Shown: positions 22,662 through 34,332, numbered from the stretch's first letter. The stretch: 64,000 nucleotides of DNA from Yamagishiella unicocca (GCA_003116995.1 BDSL01000069.1:186001-250000); one strand, 5' to 3'. The notes: generated from the letters alone by a model not told the origin. Numbers and translations: made by a program.

Positions 22662-24078
22662 CTGGAAGGTGAGGAGGTGTGGCGGAGAAGGGGCGAGAGG
22701 GACAGACGGCGCTCTTTTAATGGAATGCAGGATGAGGTTGAGCTGTGAGTGGCGAGGCGGAAGGGACGTACCGGTACGCAAGAGCACGGTTCCACAACCT
22801 TGCGAGCTATGCGGATGGAGCCGGCCGTGAGGTAATCGGTCGGGTGATGGGGGTGCCCATCCAGCCGTAGCCCGTCCCAGTCCCATCCCCTCCGGCACCC
22901 TCTGCCCTCGTGCTCCTGCTCCCGGCCCTACGCCCGGGCCTTGCCTTCTGCCGAGTCTCCCGGAACTGCTCCTGCACGGAGACGAGCCGGAAGCGGTGCG
23001 ACCAGTCGGCGGCGACAGCTGCGGCAGACGCTGGTGGGGCGATGGTTGCAATGGCGGCAGATGCCGCGAGCGGCACGGCGCGGTGGCGGCACGATGACCT
23101 TCCGGCCTCGGCTGGTGCAGCTGCTGGCATTACCCTGTTGAGGAGGGTGTTCAGCGGGTTGGGGTGGCTGGGGTGAAGATCGCGCAGGGACCACAGCAGC
23201 AGCAGTGGCATTGTGGGCTGACATCCACGGAACGTGTAGGCGTGTGCTGTTCGCGGCAGCAGCGGGTGGCGCCGACTGGAGATGCGCGGAGCCACTCTGT
23301 AGCGTCAAATATGTAAGTATTTTGACTGCCATAGTGCAACAGTTGGAATGCCCGGAGGATGTCAGGACACAGCCTTCAGTCGTTCGCGACAATCGAGAGG
23401 TCCCCGACAGCGACCCAATGAGACTAGCCCTGCGTACCCTCCACGGCATGAAGTAACCCGTCTTCCACATACTGCATCTAGCGCAACACCTAGGGCGCGG
23501 CCAGCGCCAAATCGCAGTGTGCGGCCCTGCGGCACCATCCCTAGTATTGCTTCGTCTTACGCCAACAGCAGCTAATGATGAATCCAGATGCGGTATTTAA
23601 TCGTATTGGCCTGTAAGATTTGTACGCTCCTATTATGATACCATGCCGTTCGCCGTTCGCAGCCATTCAAAATGGCGAGGGTTTTGCAAACCGCTTCCTT
23701 TCCAAGACAACCGTTTGGATTTCATCAATAGTGATCAACATGTGACACAGTTTGGTACTTGATTTGCAGAAGTGCATAACAGCGGTGTCACTCACTGCTG
23801 CCTGGAACTGGCCCGCGGGCCGGCCGTGCAATCACGCAGCTTAGCAGCCTTGCTGCCAAGAATGATTGATGCAGCCTTGCGCCCTCCATGTTACTTCGCT
23901 CGGGTGCCCGTCTGGGACCGCCCCGGCTGTCGTTCTGTCGGCGCGTCCAACACGCTGTGCGCCTCAGCCCTCCCTTCCAGCGCTGCTCAGCGCCTCCGCT
24001 CGACCCCAGCGCCTCGCTTCAGGACCTTTAGCGACACGCATTGGCCCAGTCCTACATCTGTGAGCCACCCGCAAGACT
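22662..24078. other. 5' region of PEPD and divergent intergenic
   Basis: Minus-strand open frames at 22776-22840 and 22807-23295 may hold the missing PEPD 5' exon(s). From 23300 to 24078 composition drops in GC. A plus-strand frame at 23888 encodes a short Arg-rich, mitochondrial-presequence-like peptide ending in a stop. Nothing else was supported. Confidence 0.4.
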
Positions 24079-26323
24079 ATGCCGCCCAGCGACGTTCCAG
24101 GCGCGGCGCCCGGAGCGGTCGCGGCCATCGACCCTAGCCACAACGGCAACAGCGACCCTCCAGTTGTTGCTCTGGCGCAGTGCCGCAACGGCGCTTCCGC
24201 CGCCGTCGCCTCTCTTGCCGGCCACAGATCCAGTGGCAACGGCGGTGGCGATAGCGCGCGCGGCGAGCGGCGCGGCCGCAGCGCAGGTGATGGTGACAGC
24301 GGTGATGGCAGTAGCAGCCGGGCTCTGGTGCGCTCCACTGCGTCCTGGACGCTGGCGGAGCTGGATGCACCGCAGCCTGACGCGGAGCAGGTGGGGGGCT
24401 GGCACCGTGTGTGCGAATGCTGCTGGACCGGGGCTGCCGTGCGCGCAGCTGGGCGGCTGGCAAACCGGCGCCGCCGGGCGTTTATGCGGCCGCACCAGCT
24501 GACAGGGTTTATGCGGCCGCACCAGCTGACAGGGTTTATGCGGCCGCACCAGCTGACAGGGTTTATGCGGCCGCACCAGCTGACAGGGTTTATGCGGCCG
24601 CACCAGCTGACAGGGTTTATGCGGCCGCACCAGCTGACAGGGTTTATGCGGCCGCACCAGCTGACAGGGTTTATGCGGCCGCACCAGCTGACAGGGTTTA
24701 TGCGGCCGCACCAGCTGACAGGGTTTATGCGGCCGCACCAGCTGACAGGGTTTATGCGGCCGCACCAGCTGACAGGGTTTATGCGGCCGCACCAGCTGAC
24801 AGGGCTCAAATGACTTACTTTGGCACAGACGTTGTGGAGAAATGTTTGCGCCCTCACTGGGCTGACCTCAATGCGCATACGCATCCAGCGGCGCAGTGAT
24901 CCAGGCCGGCTGGGTTCCGTTTATTCATCCACCGGGTGCAGGTACTGGCGCAGCGCTCGGCGCGGGAGGTTCGGCGGGCCGAGGCTGAGCGGAACCATCA
25001 TCGCGACATATGGGTCAAAGAGCCGCACGGTGGCCCGTACCACAAGGTGCGTGGGGAGGGAGGCGGCGAGCACCTCCCGAGGTCTCGCAGCGGTGAGTTC
25101 GGGGCAGTTTCGGTATGTTTCGGTAGCTGCAATGTGTGTGGTGCTGCACCCGCGCGTATCCGGGCGCCCTCCGGGCTGTAGATGAACCCCTGAATCGCCG
25201 GCTTGCAGGTGGTGGCGCGAGGCGCCGCTTCGGCCGGGGGTCTGGTAGTCGGGGGCCGTGGTGGGTGGCGGCCGCACTCGGCCGAGCCGGGGTACGAGGT
25301 GGTGGACGTCGGCCCGACCACCAACTTCGTGGGCAATGCTATGACGCTAGGCGCGGTGGACCTCGTCATGGTGGGTTTTGAGGAAGACCTGTGGATGCCC
25401 GAAAACGTCCGTTTTAGAGCAGACATTGTCAGATGCATGCCGGAAAACTGGTGATATGGTGGGTGGCCGGGCTCCGGGATGCGATCTGCAAGATAATTAC
25501 GTGATAGGAGGCATGGAGGAGTCGGGGGCGTGAGAAGGCGGCACCAACAAGTGCTTCACTTTTCTGTTTTTTGTGCGGCTGGAGGGGTCGCGACGGCGGA
25601 CGGGCGTAAGTGTTACAGCACTTGAAGGCATGCGACGTCGGGGATGTCAGCTTGCTGTTCCTTATGATGTGGGTTGGACTACTGGCGCCGGCGGGTGGCG
25701 TGGGATCGTCAAGGCGCGCGAGTAACGCCCTATTAGACGGCTACTGGCGCAGCACTACTGCTGTGGACAGGACCCACATCGCAGCTACTAGAAAAACGGC
25801 ATGTTTGTGCGCTGCACAGCCGTGCCCTAACATCCGAGCACTCTTCCAGCAATGGCGTCGAAGCATACTCGACCATGCGACCAGCTTCTCCCCCTGCTGC
25901 ATGCGGGCCCTGCCCCAGGCGGAGCTGGAGCAGCTGGCAGACCTGCAGGGTGCTCGGAGACTGCGAGCGCCAACGAGCCACTTGCGCCTGCAAGCCTTGA
26001 CTGCTGTGGCGGCCGACCGCGGCGGCGGTAACAGAGGCGGTGCGCGAGCCTGCGGTGGTGATGGCTCTGCAGCCATGGCCGCAACAGCGACTCGCTCACA
26101 CCAGCACCCATGTGTGGTTCCAGAAGCGCATGGGTTGCAGGAGCCAGACCCCGCCTTAATGCGTGGGAGCGGCGGTCGCAGTGAGCCGGGTGCTGGCGGC
26201 GAGCTACGACCGGGTGGGCTCGCGGCTGTTCGCAAGCCCCACGACGGCGGCCTCACGGATGCTGAGCTGGCGGACCTGCGGCGGCTGGCTAGGAAGATGC
26301 TGGGGCGGGGCTGCGGGCGTTGA
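24079..26323 (+). CDS. Unresolved hypothetical gene (tentative model)
   Basis: Not recognised. Three candidate exons share one phase: 24079-24390 (Ser/Gly/Ala-rich, ending STASWTLAELDAPQPDAEQ before GTGGGG), 25209-25370 (GYEVVDVGPTTNFVGN, MTLGAVDLVM before GTGGGT) and a piece from 25919 (AELEQLADLQGARRL). The frame closes at 26323 after GGLTDAELADLRRLARKML, but the path between 25919 and 26323 probably contains a further intron I cannot place. Codon use in these exons is strongly G/C at position 3. The 27-bp repeat array at 24481-24804 falls inside the first predicted intron. The start could lie further upstream (23888). Treat as a locus with coding signal and not a finished model. Confidence 0.35.
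24481..24804. repeat. Perfect 27-bp minisatellite, 12 copies
   Basis: Twelve head-to-tail copies of a 27-bp unit (TTTATGCGGCCGCACCAGCT plus GACAGGG) with no visible mismatch. Each unit holds a GCGGCCGC (NotI) and a CAGCTG site. Because 27 is divisible by 3 and the unit lacks stops in several frames, long spurious ORFs appear on both strands. The near-perfect identity implies recent expansion. Confidence 0.97.
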
Positions 26324-27652
26324 CTCCCCTTGGACTTCCCTTGTGCAGTGGGCGGCAATTGGCGTGTCAGGGTGTAGGCGCAGGTCTTGGCGCCGACAAA
26401 CAGAACTCTGAAGGGCCGGACTAAGCCGGTTGGTACATGCTAGACAGCTCATTCCAAATAGTGACCTTTGGGCGTACTGCAGCAACTACTCGACAGCAAT
26501 GGTTCACTTATATCACATTCCGCGGTGCATTTCCTTGGAAGGGGAGAGGGCAGTGGCGCCCGGCAAGCCTTTGTAGTATGCTAGGTTTATGTTACTACAG
26601 GCGGTCACCTTCGAAGGAAACCTCCTCTTATAAATTACGATTTCCATACCTCGCCGGCTCCATGAACAGGCGCGACTCATGATGGTGCTGTTGATACCAG
26701 CATACCACCAGCATACCACCTACCCCAAGGTGCAGCGCCCGGAGCATCTAAAGCGCATGTCAGGACGCCATAACGCCAAGAGCATCGCTGCCCTGAACTC
26801 GTCAGCAGGGGCATGTCAGCCCCACATACCAGCGCCGGACGCTCGACGTAACAGCGCCTCTTTCAGGCGCCCCGAAACCATCCTGCACCGAGATGATGTC
26901 AAGCAAACCCTCAGTACGTCACCCTGTCTCGCTTTTGCACACTGGCATGACCAGCCTTCACAGCATGGATACGCTAGGAGCAGCGAATACACGTTAGTGC
27001 ACCGTAAGGAGCGCAACCATACAGTAACGGCGATCCCAACCTTATTCTTCCGTGTCAGCAGCATCCACAACGACTTGTTCATGTTCGCCACACGCCGTCC
27101 AGTCGTACGTATCGTACATGCACCACGTCATCACCACGACGCCACACCGGATCGTTTTTTCCATCGCAAACGCTGACGCGGTACTCCAGAAAACCCAGGC
27201 GAAACATCATCGCCGCCCTTGGAGGCTGGAGCTGCCCTCCAGCTCCCAAGTGTCCCAATATGGTAGTTGGTATGGTAAAATCAACATCGCTCTGACCACC
27301 TCATCGCTCTCCTCGTCCTTCATAGCCAAGTCGTATCTATCGCTGGGTGTCCCGCGTCGACCCGTCCGCTGGCGGCGCCCTCCCCATGCCAACGCGATCC
27401 GCAGATACGAGCGCGCCGAGAGCTATCGTCTACCAGCATCCTGCCGCACATACATGGGTTCTCCTTGCAGCCCCACCTTCGAAACGCTGTCAGGTACCCA
27501 GAAAGGGCTGAAGGCACGGAAAAAGTCCTGGACGCCACCACCCACATGGCTCCCGCTCCCGCCCCACCTCGTCGGCTGCCCTGCCCGCTCGAAACAGCAG
27601 GACGGTCTTCTTTTGGCCCCTTCAAAAGCCTGCTGCCGCTGTGCGCTCGCCG
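26324..27652. other. Gene-poor intergenic interval
   Basis: About 1.3 kb between the hypothetical gene and the minus-strand membrane protein gene. Open frames (for example 27052-27813) show no splice-supported family resemblance. No repeat or RNA gene was noticed. Confidence 0.5.
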
Positions 27653-29274
27653 CTAGGCACTACTTCCCGTCATCGCCCTGTGCAGCAACCCGTGAACCAC
27701 CGGCAGCCGCTCGGCCAGGTCCAGAGCCACAGGCACGATCTCATCGTGGACGAAGCAGTAAGTGCCGTACACGGCGGCCTGGGCTGCGGCAGCAGCTGAC
27801 AGCGCGGGGTTGAGCAGCCGAACCAGGCGGGCTGCGAGGGGGGAGCGGCGCAGCGCGGCGGCGGCCAGCGGCGCCGCGAAGCGCAGCACGCGATCCAGGG
27901 CGTCCTCACAAGCCTGCGGCCGGTTCGGGGGAACGAAGCGGAAGTGAGAGGAGGGAAGGAGGCGTGGAGGAGAAAGCGCGATAAGGTCGGTGCTGGCTGA
28001 TATTGGCGGAACACGTGAGAGGCCTGCGTGGGCATGAGCCGCCGCCCATGACGCATGGATGCCAGGGCACGACATGGCGACCAGGCGTTTGAAGCGGAGG
28101 ACGACGTACATTAATTAGATGTGATGTGTGCCTTACGATGACAGCAGGATATCATGTACGGCACTTGCATGGCTCCCACAAACCGTGCACCCCTAGAACC
28201 ATAGCTCTCAATGTGGGCCACTCCGGTGCGAACCCCGGACCTCGCCCCCCAACCCCTGCCCTGCCCCACCGAGTGCAGTTGCGCCAGGCCAGCCCAGTAG
28301 CGCACCACCACCCATGCAAGCCAGCCAGATGCCCAGGCGCCCAGCACCTCCGCCCCGCCGCGATTCCGCCGCAGCAGATCAGCCATGATGATTAGCGCGT
28401 CCACCGCTGCCGCCGCCGCCAAGGCTGCCGCCGTCAGGGCTGCCTGGACGGCCCGCAGCAGCAGCCATGGCCAGGCAACCGGCAGTAGCACCATCGGAGC
28501 CAGCACGTAGCGGATAAGGGTGCCAGGAGAAGGGCGTGAGGCGGTGCCGGCGGCAGCTGCGGCTGGGGCGGAGGCAGTCGGCGTGCCTGCACGGCGGGTT
28601 CGTGCCTGCGTGGCGTTGTTGGGGGCGCTGGCATTGGCGCCTCGTGGTGCGAGGATGGATGCGCCGTGGAACGGTGGGGGTGGCGGGCGGCGGAGGAGGC
28701 CGAAGAGGCCCAGAGGGGATCCTTCTTGGGAAGAGACGGCGCTGGAGGCCAGGCGCCGCTTGGCGGCTCCGCTGGTGGCCGTGGGGGCAATTTGGGGCCG
28801 GTATGACCCGTGGGTCGGCGCTGGCGTCCGTTTTGGGCTCTGAGGGTTTGCGCCTCCGTTTGGGTGATTGCTCTGGGCGACCGTGGGCGTTGAGACGGGC
28901 GATTCCGCGCGAGACGGATGACGCGACGTGTGGATGGTATGGAGCGGTCCGTTGGGCAGGGCAGAGCCGCTGCTGTTATGGTTGTGTCCGCTGGATTCGT
29001 TGAAGCCATCGCGGACTTTGTCATCGCTGACATCAGACGAACCCGCCGCGCCGTTGCCATTTAAAAAGCGGTAGTTGCCGTCATGCGCTGCTGTCTGGCG
29101 GAGCTGCTGCCGCGTTTGTTCCAACGCGGGCTGCCCTGGTTCACCGCTTCCTCCTACGTTTTCGTCCTTGAAATCCTGCTGTTGCCGCAGAGGCGCGACG
29201 TTGTCCTGTACGGTTTTCCTGATGGCTTGCGGAGACGTTAAAGAGCACGGGGAAGGTGGAGGAGAGGGCGCCAT
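27653..29274 (-). CDS. Unknown multi-pass membrane protein with long disordered N-terminus
   Basis: Two exons (minus), 29274-28270 and 27913-27653, joined in phase 0, about 421 residues. The start chosen (MAPSPPPSPCSLTSPQ) is the first ATG of the coherent coding part; an upstream in-frame Met lies near 29466. The first 230 residues are polar, Asn/Ser/Pro/Gly-rich and probably disordered. Then come hydrophobic segments: RYVLAPMVLLPVAWPWLLL, an Ala-rich stretch (AALTAAALAAAAAVDALIIM) and WASGWLAWVVVRYWAGL. The second exon adds an amphipathic Ala/Leu/Arg-rich helix region (VLRFAAPLAAAALRRSP) and YGTYCFVHDEIVPVALDLAE. No family was recognised. The context (divergent from an ankyrin protein) gives no functional clue. 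Confidence 0.6.
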
Positions 29275-29980
29275 GGGGTCGTGCGTTTTGTGTGAAAACT
29301 GATTAGGTGCTGGCAGTCCGCGTTGTTTTATCAAGAAGGGGGTAAAGTACAGCAGGACATGGTTTATGAGCGTGCGTTGTGTCTGCCCTACCGCGTTGTT
29401 CTGAGCGTTGGGGCCCTGTGACCAACATCGGGGAAAGGGTACGGCATCGCGCGCAGAGCATGCCATGCACTTTCATGTGCCGAACTTGTGTCATAGCGCC
29501 TGTCAACATCTCCGGCAGCTCAGCTCAGCGGGTGTATGACGGGAAGATATGCCAAGAATGGGCACCGGGGCGGATCTGGGAGATTGGGACGAGAGTGTGA
29601 ATGGGGAAGCCCGGCTCGACGGGAGCATTTCATGACACGTCAGCCAGCGCAAAGACCATGCTCATGCTTCTCCCAAAGCGGAAAGCGCCCATATGGACTG
29701 CAATCCTTAGGGTTCAAATACTAATGGGCAAGAGCAGGACAGGGCCCAACCTCAGACTCCTCGTCACACTTCAGGCATAATCACAGCCGCACAAGCAAAC
29801 ACTTATACTCAACATAAAGTGACAATAGGGTCTTGACAATAAACAGACAAGAAAATACTGGTATTGTTTGAAACGCTTTCGCACCCAGCAGCTGTCTACT
29901 AGCTGTTTTATCGTACCCTAGGACGAGGAAGCTTAGCAAGGTCGATTAAGGACGCACCCTAGCTTTTGTTTAGTGCCGGA
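29275..29980. promoter_or_regulatory. Divergent intergenic region
   Basis: About 700 bp between divergent starts of the membrane protein and ankyrin genes. GC falls noticeably around 29750-29900, as often seen near algal promoters. No specific motif was identified. Confidence 0.45.
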
Positions 29981-32929
29981 ATGGCCTTCCCGCTTCACGA
30001 TGCGGCGCGGGCCGGCAACCTTCAGACTGTTCATGAACTTATTGCGCAGAAAGTGGAGGTTGACCAACGGGATAAGCTACATCGCACCCCGCTACACCTA
30101 GCGGCGTGGGCGGGACAAACGGTAATTCCAGGCGTCGCCGACAACGGCGGATGCGCTGAAGCGGTTGCAATACACATTTCGAAGTCATGCATAGTCACGA
30201 AGGAATAGACAATTGAGGACAGCGCTCACTGGATCGAATTCGGATGAGTGCAGAACCGCGGGACCCATCCTGCAGAGCGCCCCCAGCATCCTCAATGCCT
30301 CGTGCTGTCGCCGTGTTATCGGCTTGCAGGAAGTGCTCAAGGTGCTATTAGAATATGGCTGCCAGGTCGGAGCCGCTGCCGTTGACGACATGAACGCCTT
30401 GCACTTCGCGGCACAGAAGGGTCACTCGGAGTGTGTCCGCCACCTTCTCAACGCGGGTGTGTGCGCAGCTTACAAAGGGATTCCACCTGGTCGTGGGAGC
30501 GTTGGGGGGCCTCACGTGAGGGGAGGGGCTACTGAAGCACCTCTAGCGTATTTAAGAGGGTGATGCGTTGTTGAGGTGTATGAGAAGAGGCGTATGAGAA
30601 GAGGCGCCGAGGCCTTGGAGTTGCCCCTGTTCGCTGTGCATTGGAGTTGCCCCTGTTTGCTGTGCATTGGGTGCTGAGCAGCGGGTTCGAACGTTGTAGT
30701 CCGTGCGCGTGGGCATGATGCGTCGATGGATGGTGGGGTGGGGGCGATGAGCGCGCTGTCGTGGGGGAAGGAGCGTTCACCTGGAGCACACGTCCCCCGG
30801 TCCCCCACAACCTCCGGTCCCCAACAGGCCCCCGCCCTCCCCCGCCCTGCCCTAACCGTTTACCCCGCTCAGGCCTGTACATGGACTCTCGCAACCGTAA
30901 GGGCTTCACGCCCCTGCACTTCGCGGCACAAGGAGGTGCGCCAGTGTGAAGGCTGCTTGGGGGGCGCTTGGCTGCGGACCCGCTTGGCTGTGCCACCGTA
31001 CACTGCGGGGCTTCAAACCCCAGGCAGCAGCAGCAGCCTGAGTGCAGCCGCCGCTTGGAACACCCCCGCAGCCGGCCTCAGACCCCAAGGGGTGGCGCTG
31101 GTGTGACTAAGGTGTCCTGCTGGCTGCAGCAATAGCTCTCAGTTTGGACGTTCATGGGTTAATGGGCGTATTCAGATGGCCTAACCACGAAGGAGGGCCT
31201 CGTCCACCTCCTCCTTACCGCTGTGCTCCGCGGCGGCGCGGTAGCGGCTCCCAAATAGCCGTACTGTACTGTACGGTAATCGCCTTTCGGACCCGTCCCT
31301 CCTGCCGCTTGGTCGCCCTCCCCCGGCCTCACAGGCCACAGCGCAGTTGTGGATCTGCTCCTGCGGCGCCATGCGAACCCAACGGCGACCAGCAAGCGGA
31401 ACGAGACGCCGCTGCAACTGGCTAAGGTGGCGGAGGTGGGTGGTGCTGCAGCGGCCGCGGCCTCCAGAAGGAGACAGCACAACGAGTGCCGCTCGAAAAG
31501 CCCTCGCCCATTGCCGGCCGCCGCAACGCGATGCTTCCGCGCGTGCGCACACGCGACCCACAAAGTTACTGAATCCCCGTCCTATCTCCTCTTTCACCAT
31601 CCGCATTCTGTAAGGAAATAGCCAATCTCGCTCCACGATCCTGCTTCAAACAGGTCACGACGCTTCTGGAGGAGGCCGTGCAGCAGCAGGCGCAAGCCAA
31701 GCAAAGCCGCGCGGCGGCGGCTGGCGAGGAGGCGGAGGGCGACGGTACGGAGGGCAACTCGCGGAAGCCAAAGAAGCAGCGGCACTTGCGAGGCGCACCG
31801 AAGCCTCCCCAGGCCGGCGACAATGCTGCCGGGGGCGCAGCGGAACCTGGCGGGTCGGGGCAGGGCGCAGCGGCGGCGGCGCGGCCAGCAGCGAAGCGGC
31901 CGGCGGCATTTGCTCTTGGGCGCATGGAGGGGGAGGGGGAGGAGGAGGAGGAGGACGCGGGGCCGTCAATTCGGCCGCCAGCGCAACGGCGCGCGCAGGA
32001 GCGTCAGCGGCCGCAACAGGCTCCCGAATTGGAGCAGGAAGTGGCCGCTCCAGCACCAACGCCGGCAGAGGATGCGGAAGCGGCACCGGAGCTGGTTGCT
32101 CCGCTGCAGGCGCCGGCCGGGGAATCGGAGTTGCCTGACGAGGGGGGCGAGGCGCAGCGCGAGGCGGCAGGAGGGCCTTCATCTTCATCGGGGGGGCCAC
32201 AAGCAGTGGCGGGGCCATCCCAGGAGGCGGCGCCGGCGGCAGCACTGGCTCGGCCGCCGCCACAGCCAGCACAGCAACGCAAAGTGGTGCCGATGCCGGC
32301 TGCCTTCCTTGAAGAGGACGAGGAGGAAGCAGCGGCGGCAGAGGCGGAGGCGGCCGGGGGCGCTGTGCGGGCCGGTGCGCTGCGGCTCCAGGACCTGGCG
32401 GCAGAGGACGACGAGGACGAGTCTGGATCCGGATCCGACGAAGGAGAGGGGCTTGTGGGGCTGGAGGGCGTGGTCAACGGGCCGGAGGACGACGAGGAGG
32501 AGGATGAGCAGGTGAGCAGACCGGTGCGAAGGCGGGAAGGAAGGAATGGGTTATGAGGGTGAGAGTGTTGTGGGCCACATTGAATTGCTTTAACACGCGC
32601 ATGCAGTGCATATAGCAAGCTCAAAATGGCACCTTGTCCTCAGCCTCACTCCTTTTGCCCTTTGGTTACTGCATCGGCGGCGGTCCCTGCTGGGCGGGTG
32701 CGTCGTCGCGCAGGATGACGAAGGCGACGACGAGGACGAGGGGGAGGAGGGCACGTACGCGGTAGCGGCGGGGCCCATGATGCCGCCGGGGGCGGGCGGC
32801 AGTGGCGGCGCCGCTGGCGACGACAACGGCGCGGGGGAGGGGGAGGGGGATGCGATGGACGAGGGCGACGAGGGCGCGGCGGCGTACACGGAGGCCGCGG
32901 GGCCAGCGCTGCCGCCGGGCATGGCGTGA
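29981..32929 (+). CDS. Ankyrin-repeat protein with long acidic Ala/Glu/Pro-rich C-terminal region
   Basis: Six exons: 29981-30121, 30330-30456, 30873-30935, 31335-31435, 31654-32511 and 32714-32929; every junction keeps phase, about 501 residues. Four ankyrin repeats span the first 145 residues, each largely on its own exon: LHDAARAGNLQTVHELI/TPLHLAAWAGQ, VLKVLLEYG/NALHFAAQKGHSECVRHLL, RKGFTPLHFAAQGG and VVDLLLRRHANP/ETPLQLAK. The remainder is low-complexity: a basic patch (RKPKKQRHLR), Pro/Ala/Gln-rich sequence, then acidic runs (DDEDESGSGSDEGEG, DDEEEDEQ, DDEGDDEDEGEEG). This suggests a soluble, possibly nuclear, scaffold or chaperone-like protein; that role is inference. No orthologue name can be given. 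Confidence 0.85.
30617..30670. repeat. 27-bp direct duplication in an ankyrin-gene intron
   Basis: Two adjacent copies of TTGGAGTTGCCCCTGTTCGC plus TGTGCAT (one mismatch) in the intron between ankyrin exons 2 and 3. Confidence 0.8.
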
Positions 32930-32953
32930 GCTCTGGCCAACCTCGGCAGCTGC

Positions 32954-33481
32954 CTAGGCTCGGCGACCTTGCCTGCAAACCCGGGCATGGTTACGGTTCA
33001 TGCCGCCGTGGTTATCGCCGAATGAAAACACGGTCGTCTTCTGACCTCCGGGGGTTCTCTCGTTATGGCCCCCCGGGGGGTCGCGATTGCAGGGGCCTGG
33101 CGCAGAAAGGTTGTAGACTTCATGTTCGCCGGTTCCGTCGGTCGGGCGAACTGCCGCTTGAAGGTTGAAGCCATCGTACTTGCGCTCGGCAGCCAGAGAT
33201 GGGCTAGGCGGGAGTGGTGTTGTCTTCCGGGGACGGGGGGAGTCACTCGAGACTGACACGGACACGGGCACTGGCGCGTTGGCTCGGGGGGCATCGGAAC
33301 GGATGAATGGGTTGCTGTCTCCAGACTGTTGCGGAGCCGCTCTGTGCTGTTGCGGCAGGGCGGTTGGTTTTGGCTGCTTGTGGCGGCGGCGGACATCCGG
33401 AGGTTGGTGGCCGCCACGGCGCCACGCGTTGTGTACGCCGGCAGTCCAAGCTAGGGCGAGGATCGCTGGTGGGCACGACAT
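32954..33481 (-). CDS. Small hypothetical protein, possibly HN1/Jupiter-like
   Basis: Open frame of 175 codons from ATG at 33481 to TAG at 32956-32954 with G/C-rich third positions. It is Pro/Arg/Asn-rich with no hydrophobic core: SGDSNPFIRSD, then VPVSVSVSSDSPRPRK, AAERKYDGFNLQAAV, RDPPGGHNERTPGGQ, KTTVFSFGDNHGG and a basic C-terminus. The repeated PGG followed by a short FSFG-type element is loosely like the P-P-G-G-x-S-S-x-x-F-G motifs of HN1/Jupiter microtubule-associated proteins; this is a weak resemblance. A splice acceptor just before SGDSNPF could mean the true N-terminus is elsewhere. Its stop lies only 24 bp from the stop of the convergent ankyrin gene. Confidence 0.4.
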   Translation of the reverse strand: MSCPPAILALAWTAGVHNAWRRGGHQPPDVRRRHKQPKPTALPQQHRAAPQQSGDSNPFIRSDAPRANAPVPVSVSVSSDSPRPRKTTPLPPSPSLAAERKYDGFNLQAAVRPTDGTGEHEVYNLSAPGPCNRDPPGGHNERTPGGQKTTVFSFGDNHGGMNRNHARVCRQGRRA

Positions 33482-34332
33482 GTCTGCTACTCGAATAACT
33501 CGGATGTCTTCGGATGCTACTCGAAATGGGTGTGCGCTGCGGGGCCGTCCTGGCGGCGGCATCAGGTCTGCTGCGACCTGACCGGCTGGGGTGCATGAGG
33601 CGGTGCCAGGCGGTCGCTGCCCTGACTCCCTCCTTGCGCCCGCCTTCACAAGCTTCACAGCCTTCACCCATCCATACCGCAGCACCACCAGCTGTTGTTA
33701 AAACAATGAAGCCACACCGTAGTGCCACAGGGCCCCGGCACGGCGGCGAGGCGCGCATCTCCCTTATCCTTGGGGTCCCTTCACGAGCGCAAGCTCAGCG
33801 GCTTTGATTCCCAGCGCAAGGGCGGCCCAACTCAAGAGGTCCCACTAAGCGTGGAACAGCTGCAGACAGACCGTTGCGGCACAACTGCTTGCCCCGACTC
33901 CCGCGCCCAGCCCGTCCAGCCGCTCCGGCCCTGCCCCGGGCCGCTGCCATGCGGAGTTCCCCGCCTCAAGGCTGATCCACGGCCTTCCCTTCGGCAAGCT
34001 TCTCCCGGCCGACTCCCAAACGTCCTGTTCCACATTCTCTTTTCAATCCCTCAGCTCCCTTCTTGCAGCTGACCGTGCGCCCCCGTTCCCCGCGTATATC
34101 CTCGCAGCCCCCTACTTCCCCTTTCGGGTTTCCCTTTCGGGCCGCCGGCGCAGGGACGGCAAAGCAGTCATTCATGGGCAGAATGAATTGAAGTACCGTA
34201 TGTAGGCGTTATACCGTATCAGTCCGGTAGTCGCGTCCGCCCAGCTTCCATGCACAATCCCGCGTCACTCCGGCCCCCGCGCCTCAAGTTTCGACTTCCA
34301 TCTTCCACCGCTCCTCCCCCTTGGGCCCCTCA
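33482..34332. other. Intergenic region with weak plus-strand coding signal
   Basis: A plus-strand segment at about 33763-33870 reads SLGSLHERKLSGFDSQRKGG and may be an exon of the small gene ending at 34486, but no donor could be fixed. Otherwise no feature was seen. Confidence 0.3.

Noticed and set aside
24052..24899. Long overlapping ORFs on both strands through the 27-bp array
   Set aside because: They exist only because the repeat unit length is a multiple of three and lacks stops. The splice-phase model places the array in an intron.
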